From: Nonomuraea solani
GTDB lineage: Bacteria; Actinomycetota; Actinomycetes; Streptosporangiales; Streptosporangiaceae
Assembly: GCF_900108335.1 (NCBI RefSeq)
Contig: NZ_FNVT01000007.1
Span: 1-64,000 of the forward strand
Length of the DNA: 64,000 nucleotides
Direction: 5' to 3'
The notes beneath the pieces were generated by a model that did not search any database, was not told where the DNA came from, and saw only the letters and a list, made by a program, of their open reading frames with translations. Below, piece by piece: positions 41,845 to 49,278 of the stretch. Positions within the stretch are counted from its first letter, which is position 1; each line of letters begins with the position of its first letter. A program made the translations under genes and the position numbers.

Positions 41845-43442
41845 CGCCGCTGCTGGAGATCCGGGACCTGTCGGTCGCGTTCCGCACCCGCGGGCGGGAG
41901 GTCACCGCCGTCAGGAACGTCTCGATGGAGATCCTGCCGGGCCAGACCGTCGCCGTCGTGGGCGAGTCCGGCTCCGGCAAGTCCACCACGGCGGCCGCGG
42001 TCAACCGGCTGCTGCCCGGCAACGGCCGCATCACCGGCGGCCAGGTGCTGTTCGACGGCCGTGACCTGGCCACCGCCACGCAGCGCGAGATGCGGGCGAT
42101 CCGCGGCGCGGGCATCGGCCTGGTCCCGCAGGACCCGATGTCGAACCTCAACCCGCTGATGCGCGTCGGCGACCAGATCGCCGAGGCTCTGGAGGTGCAC
42201 GGCCTGGCCACCGGCAGGGCCGCCCGCGCCCGGGTGGTGGAGCTGCTGGACATGGTGGGCATCCAGGACGCGGCGCGGCGGGTGGGCCAGTATCCGCACG
42301 AGTTCTCCGGCGGCATGCGGCAGCGGGCGCTGATCGCCATGGGGCTGGCCTGCCGGCCGAAGCTGCTCATCGCCGACGAGCCCACCTCCGCGCTCGACGT
42401 GACCGTGCAGCGGCGCATCCTCGACCAGCTCGAACGGCTCACCGCCGAGATGGGTACGGCCGTCTTCCTCATCACGCACGACCTGGCGCTGGCGGCGGAG
42501 CGGGCCGACGTGGTGGTGGTCATGTACGAGGGCGAGATCGTCGAGACCGGGCCGGCGGCCGGGATCCTGGGAGAGCCGGCGCACGAGTACACGAAACGGC
42601 TGCTGAAGGCCGTGCCGAGCCTGTCGTCGGTGCGGGTGGCCGAGCCGGCCGGTGAGCCTCGGGACCTGGTGGTGGTCGAGGGGCTGCGCAAGGTCTTCCC
42701 GATCCGGGGCACCGGCGAGGAGCTCACGGCCGTGGACGGGGTGTCGTTCACCATCCCGCGCGGGCGAACCGTCTCGATCGTGGGCGAGTCGGGCTCCGGC
42801 AAGTCGACGACCGCGAACCTGCTGCTCGGCCTGGACGACCCCACTTCGGGCGGCATCCGGTTCGACGGCACCGACCTGGCCGGGCTGGGGCGGCGGGAGC
42901 TGTTCGCGTTCCGCAGGCGGGTGCAGCCGGTGTTCCAGAACCCGTACGCCTCGCTCGACCCGCGCTACACGGTCGAGCGGTCGATCACCGAGCCGCTGCG
43001 CGTGCACCGCGTCGGCACCGCCGCCGAACGTAAGAAGAGCGTGGCCGAGCTGCTGGAGAAGGTGTCGCTGCCCGCGTCGATGGCCGAGCGGCTGCCGCAC
43101 GAGCTGTCCGGCGGCCAGCGCCAGCGGGTGGCCATCGCCAGGGCCCTGGCGCTCTCGCCCGAGCTGGTCGTGCTCGACGAGGCCGTCTCCGCGCTGGACG
43201 TGCTGGTGCAGGCGCAGATCCTGGAGCTGCTCGCCGGCCTGCAGCGGGAGCTGGGGCTCAGCTACCTGTTCATCAGCCACGACCTGGCCGTGGTCCGGAT
43301 GATCTCGCACGCGGTGCACGTCATGCGCGACGGCCGGATCGTGGAGAGCGGCACCGCGGAGGAGATCTTCGACCGGCCCGCCGACGACTACACCCGCGAA
43401 CTGCTCGCCGCCATCCCCGGCGCGCAGCCCCGTGGATGGTAG
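41841..43442 (+). CDS. Fused DppD-DppF type ABC transporter ATPase
   Basis: A 533-residue protein with two ABC domains in one chain. Each has a Walker A (GESGSGKST twice), a signature (FSGGMRQR; LSGGQRQR) and a Walker B (LLIADEPTSALD; LVVLDEAVSALD, with Ala for the usual Pro). It energises the upstream DppBC-like permeases. The start ATG overlaps the serine hydrolase stop. It is the last gene of the chain; an 18-bp-arm hairpin overlaps its stop codon. Confidence 0.94.
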   Translation: MTPLLEIRDLSVAFRTRGREVTAVRNVSMEILPGQTVAVVGESGSGKSTTAAAVNRLLPGNGRITGGQVLFDGRDLATATQREMRAIRGAGIGLVPQDPMSNLNPLMRVGDQIAEALEVHGLATGRAARARVVELLDMVGIQDAARRVGQYPHEFSGGMRQRALIAMGLACRPKLLIADEPTSALDVTVQRRILDQLERLTAEMGTAVFLITHDLALAAERADVVVVMYEGEIVETGPAAGILGEPAHEYTKRLLKAVPSLSSVRVAEPAGEPRDLVVVEGLRKVFPIRGTGEELTAVDGVSFTIPRGRTVSIVGESGSGKSTTANLLLGLDDPTSGGIRFDGTDLAGLGRRELFAFRRRVQPVFQNPYASLDPRYTVERSITEPLRVHRVGTAAERKKSVAELLEKVSLPASMAERLPHELSGGQRQRVAIARALALSPELVVLDEAVSALDVLVQAQILELLAGLQRELGLSYLFISHDLAVVRMISHAVHVMRDGRIVESGTAEEIFDRPADDYTRELLAAIPGAQPRGW

Positions 43443-43465
43443 GGCTGGCCCTACCATCCACGGGG
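43428..43465. terminator. Perfect 18-bp-arm hairpin at end of the muropeptide operon
   Basis: CCCCGTGGATGGTAGGGC (43428-43445) and its exact reverse complement (43448-43465) are separated by TG. It spans the stop codon of the ATPase gene and lies 12 bp before the -35 of the next gene, acting presumably as terminator and 3'-end stabiliser. Confidence 0.85.
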
Positions 43466-43477
43466 CCGTGCGCAAGA

Positions 43478-43506
43478 TTGTCCGGCGCGGCCCCGATCCG
43501 TAGCGT
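43478..43506 (+). promoter_or_regulatory. Promoter of the sensor-domain gene
   Basis: TTGTCC (43478-43483), 17-bp spacer, TAGCGT (43501-43506), then 7 nt to the ATG. It fits a housekeeping-sigma promoter giving a leaderless mRNA. Confidence 0.6.
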
Positions 43507-43513
43507 TCTCCTC

Positions 43514-44164
43514 ATGAAACCCCTCCAGCGGCTCGCCACCGACTCCCGCTACACCCTGCTCGGCCTGCCGATGGCCGCCGTCTCCTTCGCCATCTCCTTG
43601 GGCGGGCTCTGCGCCGGGCTGGGCTCCGCGGTCGCGTTCGTCGGCCTGCCGATCCTGGCCGGGACCGCCGCCGTGGCGCGCAACCTCGCCGACTTCGAGC
43701 GCGTCTCGCTGCCCGAGGTGCTCGGCCGCCCGGTCGCCCGCCCGCCGTACCCGCCGGCTCCGGCCGGGGCCGGTTGGTTCCGCCGCATGATGAACCCCCT
43801 CGCCACCGGGCAGGGCTGGGTGGACGTGCTGTACGGCATCGTCTCCTTCCCCATCTCGCTGGTCGCGGGCGTCATCGCCCTCGTGTGGTGGGGCGGCGCG
43901 ATCGCCGGGCTGACCTTCCCCCTCTACGGGTGGATCCTCGCCAGCCTCCCGGGCGTCGACGGCGGCTGGCCCGCGATGCTGGGGATCGGCGGCGGCGACG
44001 CGATGTTCGTGGGCGCCAACACGGTGGCCGGCGTGCTGTTCGCGCTGACGCTGCTGCCGGTCGTGCGCGGCGCGGCGCTGGTCAAGGCGAACCTGGCCCA
44101 GGCCATGCTCACCCGCGCCGCGCCCCACACGACGGCCTCCATCAACGAGCCCGAGTGGGCCTGA
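43514..44164 (+). CDS. Standalone sensor-domain membrane protein
   Basis: A 216-residue polytopic protein resembling the putative sensor domain usually found at the N-terminus of actinobacterial histidine kinases: SRYTLLGLPMAAVSFAI, GLPILAG, a cytosolic loop, LYGIVSFPISLVAGVIALVWW and WILASLP. No kinase domain follows, so it is either a freestanding sensor or partner. Four to five membrane segments are visible. The upstream in-frame codons lie across a terminator and are discounted. Convergent with the next gene with a 0-3 bp gap. Confidence 0.75.
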   Translation: MKPLQRLATDSRYTLLGLPMAAVSFAISLGGLCAGLGSAVAFVGLPILAGTAAVARNLADFERVSLPEVLGRPVARPPYPPAPAGAGWFRRMMNPLATGQGWVDVLYGIVSFPISLVAGVIALVWWGGAIAGLTFPLYGWILASLPGVDGGWPAMLGIGGGDAMFVGANTVAGVLFALTLLPVVRGAALVKANLAQAMLTRAAPHTTASINEPEWA

Positions 44165-46891
44165 TCAGCTCAGCGCGTACGCGCGCACGACCTCCTGCGA
44201 CACGGTGTTGCCGTTGACGTCGGACGCCTTCAGCCGCAGCGAGACGAACCCGGGCCGCGGCCGGGTCAGCGTGGCCTCGTAGACCCGGTCGCCCTTGTCC
44301 CGCAGGACGGCGGGCAGCCAGGTGGCGCCGTCGTCGTACGACGCCTCCAGCGTGACGTCCTTGACCGCGCTCTGCGCCGCACCCTCCTGATGGCGGAACT
44401 TCACCTCCAGCGTGCGCGCCGATGTCCGGTTCTTCAGATCCACGGGCGCGTCGAACGTGGCCAGCAGCAGCGGGATCACGGTCGGCTCCGCGGCCCGCTC
44501 GGACGCGAACGTCCACACGCCCCTGGTCCTGGTCGACATCTTGGCCCACTCGGCCTCGTTGGTGAGGTCGTACTCGATCCGGTACGTGGCCTTGCCCGGC
44601 GTCAGCGTCCCCGACCCCGAGGGCAGGAACTCCGTCCGCCACAGCAGGTCGTCGCCCTGGTAAAGCCGGAAGTCGGTCTTCATGCCGCGCTCGAAGGTGC
44701 TGGTGTAGACGTCGCCGTAATTACCGGCGGCGTCCACGAACCCCTGCATCGAGACGCGCAGCTTGTCGCCCTCCCTGCGCAGCGGGTTGCGCGGGTTGAC
44801 CCCGGGCAGCAGCGGCTGCTGAAACACCGTCGTCGTGACCCGCTCCCCCGCCTCGTACGGCCGGAACTCGGGCGACGACACCGCGACGCGAGGCGTTTCC
44901 GGGTGCGGCCACATGGTGTTGTAGTGCCGCTCCGGCGCGATCGCCGACGAGCTCCACCGCAGGTCGGCGCCCGGCGTGACGTAGTCGACCCGGGTGCGCG
45001 GCGCCTGGGCCATGGGCAGGTTCGAGGAGATCGACGTGGTGTCCCACGGCTCGAAGACGAAACGGGTCTCGTTGACCGTCACGTCGTCGGAGAGCTGGGT
45101 GTGGTAGCCGGTGTCGATCCTGGCGAGGTCGGCCGTCTTGACCACGTACGTGAGCGAGTCGCGCACCCGGCCCTGCTCGCGCAGGTACAGGTCGTACACG
45201 TACGGGCTGGCGGGCTCGCCCTGGGCCACCACCGGGGCCGGCAGCCGGCCCAGCCGGTCGATCAGCGCCAGGCCCTCCTCATGTGTCAGCCGCACGGTCG
45301 GGACGGCCAGCTTGACCTTGCTGCCGCCCGTGGTGACGTCCGCGCCCGGCCGGTCACTGTAGAGCGCGACCATCGCCGCGCCCGCCGCCGCGGCCGCGTT
45401 GGCCTGGGCCGATACCGGCACGCCGTCGGTACGCCGGATGACGGCGAGCCGGCCGCGCAGGTTGAGAGCCTTGATCTCCTCCGCGCCGCCCCGGCCCGCG
45501 TTGACCGCGGTGAGCTCGCGGGTGCCGTCGAGGCGCGGATATTCGGTGGCGAAGTCGCTGAACTGCACCGGGTCCACGTACTGGGGCGACAGCTCGACGC
45601 CGGGCGTGGTGAGGGTGATCTCCGGGGCCTTCAGCCGCCAGCGGGTGGCGACGACGAACGTGCCCTTGGTGACCTGCCTGGTCGGCTGGACGAACAGCCG
45701 CTCCTCGATCTGGCCGCCGGGCGAGATGGTGGTGCCGCCGCGCAGCACGGTGCCCCGCTCTCCGGCGCGGTACCACTTGAGCGCGGCGGCCGCCCCGGTG
45801 TTGCGCTTGGTCACGTGGTCGGGCGTCTCGATCTCGACCTCGACGGCCTCGCGGGCGTCCAGCACGACCTCGGTGTCCCGCGTGATCTCCATCTCCGGGT
45901 CGCCGACCAGGCTCTCGTTGAGCGGCTTGCCACCCTCGGTGCTGGGCTGGGTGGCGGGCATGGTGAAGATGTGGCCGAGCACGGAGTAGGTGCCGGGCTT
46001 GACCAGCAGGCAGGTGCCGGAGCCGTTCTTGGCGTCGGTGCAGGGCTGGGCGGGGTCGCCGGGGAGCACGCGGCCCACCAGGGTGCCCTCGTCCAGGTTC
46101 AGCACGGTGAAGCCGCCCCGGCCCGGGCGGCCGTCCCTGGCGATGCCGCGCACGCGCAGCTCGACCCGCTCCTCCCCGGCGCTCGCCTGGGACTCGGTGG
46201 AAGGGCACGAGTCGCAGTCGAACCGGGTGCCGTACCGCTCGGTCAGCCGCTTCACCGCCGCCTCCACCGGGCCGCCGGCCTCGGCCACCTTCACGGCCTC
46301 TGCGGGCTTCTCGGCGGCCGCCTTCTCCAGGCCGTCGATGATCGCGGACAGCCGGCCGTTCGCCGTCTCGCGGTCGAGCCACACCTTGGTCACACCCGGC
46401 TCCAGCTTGGCCGGGGCGGCCAGCGACACGCCCACGCCGCCGATGCTCTCCAGCGTGACCGCCGCCTCGGGGGCCTGGCCCGCGTAGGTGATGATCACCG
46501 GGATGGTGCCGCCGTAGTCCTGCCCGGCCAGCTCCGTCACGTTGAACAGGGCGGCGTCGAGCCGCTCCGGCACCTGGGCGGCGATGTCGTCGGGGATGAC
46601 GGTCACGCCGTCCTCCGACTCCAGCACCTGGAACGCCGGCACCGAGCCGTCGGGCCGTGGCGCCGGGGTGACCGTGACGGCCTGGTGCGCGCCGTCCACG
46701 GCCCGCACCCGTACCCGGTCACCGGTGATCAACGTGATCTCATCGCTCGCCGCGTCACCCGTGAACGTCACGGGCGGCGCGGTGGTCGCGTGCGCGCCGG
46801 GGGCCGAGAGTAAGGAGGCCGCCACGGCCGTGGTGACGGCCATCACCGTCCCCCGCCGCAAGCGCCCCATCCGGCCCATGCCACGCAGCAT
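44165..46891 (-). CDS. Large secreted protein, peptidase-like pro-region and PA domain, no catalytic domain seen
   Basis: A 908-residue protein with a signal peptide (cleavage near APGAHA, residue about 36). The region after it (ITLITGDRVRVRAVDG, VTVIPDDIAAQVPERLDAALFNV) looks like the pro-domain of actinobacterial secreted S8 peptidases. A PA (protease-associated) domain lies at about 465-547 (INLRG-like segment LNLRGRLAVIRR, AAAAAGAAMVALYS). The C-terminal half has beta-rich repeats typical of those enzymes. I find no D/H/S catalytic triad motifs (no GTSMA-type serine). It may be a non-catalytic binding protein derived from a peptidase. Confidence 0.75.
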   Translation of the reverse strand: MLRGMGRMGRLRRGTVMAVTTAVAASLLSAPGAHATTAPPVTFTGDAASDEITLITGDRVRVRAVDGAHQAVTVTPAPRPDGSVPAFQVLESEDGVTVIPDDIAAQVPERLDAALFNVTELAGQDYGGTIPVIITYAGQAPEAAVTLESIGGVGVSLAAPAKLEPGVTKVWLDRETANGRLSAIIDGLEKAAAEKPAEAVKVAEAGGPVEAAVKRLTERYGTRFDCDSCPSTESQASAGEERVELRVRGIARDGRPGRGGFTVLNLDEGTLVGRVLPGDPAQPCTDAKNGSGTCLLVKPGTYSVLGHIFTMPATQPSTEGGKPLNESLVGDPEMEITRDTEVVLDAREAVEVEIETPDHVTKRNTGAAAALKWYRAGERGTVLRGGTTISPGGQIEERLFVQPTRQVTKGTFVVATRWRLKAPEITLTTPGVELSPQYVDPVQFSDFATEYPRLDGTRELTAVNAGRGGAEEIKALNLRGRLAVIRRTDGVPVSAQANAAAAAGAAMVALYSDRPGADVTTGGSKVKLAVPTVRLTHEEGLALIDRLGRLPAPVVAQGEPASPYVYDLYLREQGRVRDSLTYVVKTADLARIDTGYHTQLSDDVTVNETRFVFEPWDTTSISSNLPMAQAPRTRVDYVTPGADLRWSSSAIAPERHYNTMWPHPETPRVAVSSPEFRPYEAGERVTTTVFQQPLLPGVNPRNPLRREGDKLRVSMQGFVDAAGNYGDVYTSTFERGMKTDFRLYQGDDLLWRTEFLPSGSGTLTPGKATYRIEYDLTNEAEWAKMSTRTRGVWTFASERAAEPTVIPLLLATFDAPVDLKNRTSARTLEVKFRHQEGAAQSAVKDVTLEASYDDGATWLPAVLRDKGDRVYEATLTRPRPGFVSLRLKASDVNGNTVSQEVVRAYALS

Positions 46892-47017
46892 CGGACGACC
46901 TCCAGAACATCGGTAAGCATGAATACCGAATTCCTAGCGACCCTGAGCTGCTGTTGTCCATGAATTTCGGGTGGCCACATCATGACTTGTCGCACATCCG
47001 CCATCCACGGCGCGGTC

Positions 47018-47046
47018 TCGACCGCTCGCCGCATCCGTCCTACATT
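47018..47046 (+). promoter_or_regulatory. Promoter of the alpha/beta hydrolase gene
   Basis: TCGACC (47018-47023), 17-bp spacer, TACATT (47041-47046), then 8 nt to ATG 47055: a leaderless-type promoter. Confidence 0.5.
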
Positions 47047-47054
47047 GGCCAATC

Positions 47055-47864
47055 ATGGACACTGGACTGCTCGAGGTTCCCGGCGCGCGCCTCTATTTCG
47101 AGGTACGCGGCACCGGCCCGGCGCTGCTGACCATTCTCGGCGGAGGCGGCGACGCGGCGATGGCGGGCCCGCTGGCCGAGGCGCTGTCCGCCCACTTCAC
47201 GGTCATCACCTACGACCGTCGCGGCGCCAGCCGCAGCCCGCTGACCGGCCCGCTCGCGGAGCAGCGCATCGAGGTCCACGCCGACGACGCCCTGCGCCTG
47301 CTGCGGGCGGCCGGCTCCGGCCCCGCGTACGTGTTCGCCACCCACTCGGGCGCCCTGATCGCCCTCGACCTCCTGGCCCGCCATCCCGAGCGGATCCGCC
47401 GCCTGGTCGCCCACGAACCGCCCGCCTTCGACCTCCTCCCCGACGCCGCCCACTGGCGGCGGCTGGCGCAGGAGGCGGTGGACGTCTGCCACCGCGAGGG
47501 CATCGGCCCCGCGATGCGCAAGTTCGGCGAGGAGACCGGCACGGCCGCGCCACCCGAGCCGGACCCGGGCCTGCCGCCGTGGGTGCGCGACATGCTGACC
47601 AGGATCATCGCCAACATGGAGACCAGCCTCCTGTACGAGGTGCGCTCCTTCGGCGCCTTCGTCCCCGACGCCAGGGCCCTGCGCGACGCCCCTCTCGTCC
47701 TCGCCTCGGGCGCCGGCACCCGGGGCCGCCTCATCCACCGCGCCACGCTCGCCGTCGCAGAACACCTGGCCGTCGAGCCCGTCGAACTGCCCGGCGACTA
47801 CGTCGGCTATCTCCGCAGCCCGGCGGAGTTCGCCACGGCGCTGCGCGAACTCCTTCCGTCCTGA
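47055..47864 (+). CDS. Alpha/beta hydrolase
   Basis: A 269-residue alpha/beta-hydrolase-fold protein. The start RLYFEVRGTGPALLTILGGGGDA carries the oxyanion-hole strand; VITYDRRGASRS follows, and the nucleophile elbow is FATHSGALIA with Ala-Thr in place of the usual first Gly. LVAHEPPAFDLL is typical. The catalytic acid and His are not certain from sequence alone. Divergent from the large secreted protein. Substrate unknown. Confidence 0.88.
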   Translation: MDTGLLEVPGARLYFEVRGTGPALLTILGGGGDAAMAGPLAEALSAHFTVITYDRRGASRSPLTGPLAEQRIEVHADDALRLLRAAGSGPAYVFATHSGALIALDLLARHPERIRRLVAHEPPAFDLLPDAAHWRRLAQEAVDVCHREGIGPAMRKFGEETGTAAPPEPDPGLPPWVRDMLTRIIANMETSLLYEVRSFGAFVPDARALRDAPLVLASGAGTRGRLIHRATLAVAEHLAVEPVELPGDYVGYLRSPAEFATALRELLPS

Positions 47865-47901
47865 CCTTGCCAAGCGGGCGCGGCCGTTAGACCGTGGCGA
47901 C

Positions 47902-49188
47902 GTGCGCGACATCCCAGGACCCCCGCCCCAGGCAGACGGCGGGCTGAGCGCCATCGCGACGGCGGGCGGCCTGCACACCTACCAGCTCCAGTTGCACGAA
48001 CGCTACGGACCGGTGGTGCGCTTCCAGCTCCCCGGCGCGCAGGACGCGGTCTCGGTGGCCGACCCGGTGCTGCTGGAGGCCACCGCCGCGGTGAACGAAC
48101 GCCCTGACAAGCTGTTCGAGTTCCTGGCCCCGCTCTGCGAGGCGGGCAACCTGCAGACCCTGCCGTCCGGCGAGCACGCGCCGCTGCGCCGGGCGCTGCT
48201 GACGGCGCTGGCCGGGCGGCGCTCGCACGAGGCGCACTTCGCCGGGTTCACCGCGCTGGCCGAGGAGCTGGCCGGCCGGTGGGCGGACCACGCCGCCAAG
48301 GGTCCCGTGGAGCTGCAGCAGGACCTCAGCGAGCTGTCGCTGCGGATGATCTGCCGCTACGCCCTCGGTGGCGGCGTCGACGACCCCGCCCGCGTGGTGA
48401 GCGCCTTCGAGACCGTCCTGACCGGCTACCTGGGCCGCCTCTACGAGCAGGGCGACGATCTGTCGCGGGCCGAGCAGGCGCTGGCCTACCTGCGCGAGGT
48501 CACGGACGGCGTGCTGGCCGCCGGCGGCAGCGACCTGGTCGCCGCCCTGGACCGGGCCGAGCTGAGCCCGGCCAGGATCAGGGACACCGTGCTGATGATC
48601 ATGCTGGCGGCGCACCACACGACCGGCGTCGCGGTCTCCTGGACACTGCACCTGCTGGCCGGGCACCCGGCGGAGGCGGCGCGGGTGGCCGCCGAGCTGG
48701 ACGAGGTGCTGGGCGACCGGACCGCGCCCGACTACGCCGATCTCAAGCGGCTGCCCCACCTGGAGATGGCGCTCAAGGAGTCGATGCGGCTCTACCCGCC
48801 CGGCCCGTACGGCGCCCGCGAGACCACCGAGGACCTCACCCTCGGCGACCACCACGTCCCGGCCGGGACCACGATCTTCTACCCGTTCTGGGCCGTGCAC
48901 CTCAACCCGGACTACTGGCCGGACCCGCACGCGTTCGTCCCCGCCCGGTTCACCGCCGAGGCGCAGGCCGCCCGGCCCCGCTACGCGTTCGTCCCGTTCG
49001 GGCTGGGCCCGCGGAGCTGCGAAGGGGCCTCCCTGGCCATGGTCGAGGCCGAGCTGGTGCTCGCGGTGCTGCTCAAGAGGTTCCGCTTCGAGCCGGTCGC
49101 CGGCCATCCCGTGGTGCCCGTGGAACGCTTCGTCCTGTGGGCGGACAACGACATCCGCATGAACCTGACCGACCGCCGCCCGGTATAG
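47902..49188 (+). CDS. Cytochrome P450
   Basis: A 428-residue P450 with the heme-thiolate motif FVPFGLGPRSCEGAS (ligand C373), ExxR in ALKESMRLYPPGPYG, and I-helix MLAAHHTTG with the acidic position replaced by His. The heme motif and PERF-like segment (FVPARF) look more like the class of long-chain/terpenoid P450s related to CYP4/CYP102 than to typical class I actinobacterial enzymes. No ferredoxin gene is beside it. GTG start. Substrate unknown. Confidence 0.93.
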   Translation: MRDIPGPPPQADGGLSAIATAGGLHTYQLQLHERYGPVVRFQLPGAQDAVSVADPVLLEATAAVNERPDKLFEFLAPLCEAGNLQTLPSGEHAPLRRALLTALAGRRSHEAHFAGFTALAEELAGRWADHAAKGPVELQQDLSELSLRMICRYALGGGVDDPARVVSAFETVLTGYLGRLYEQGDDLSRAEQALAYLREVTDGVLAAGGSDLVAALDRAELSPARIRDTVLMIMLAAHHTTGVAVSWTLHLLAGHPAEAARVAAELDEVLGDRTAPDYADLKRLPHLEMALKESMRLYPPGPYGARETTEDLTLGDHHVPAGTTIFYPFWAVHLNPDYWPDPHAFVPARFTAEAQAARPRYAFVPFGLGPRSCEGASLAMVEAELVLAVLLKRFRFEPVAGHPVVPVERFVLWADNDIRMNLTDRRPV

Positions 49189-49278
49189 CCCTTTGGCTGT
49201 GGCATTGCCCGTTTGCCGCCGGGGTGCCTAACGTGCTGTGTGACTCATGATCTCATCACCATGCCTTGAGGAGTTCTG

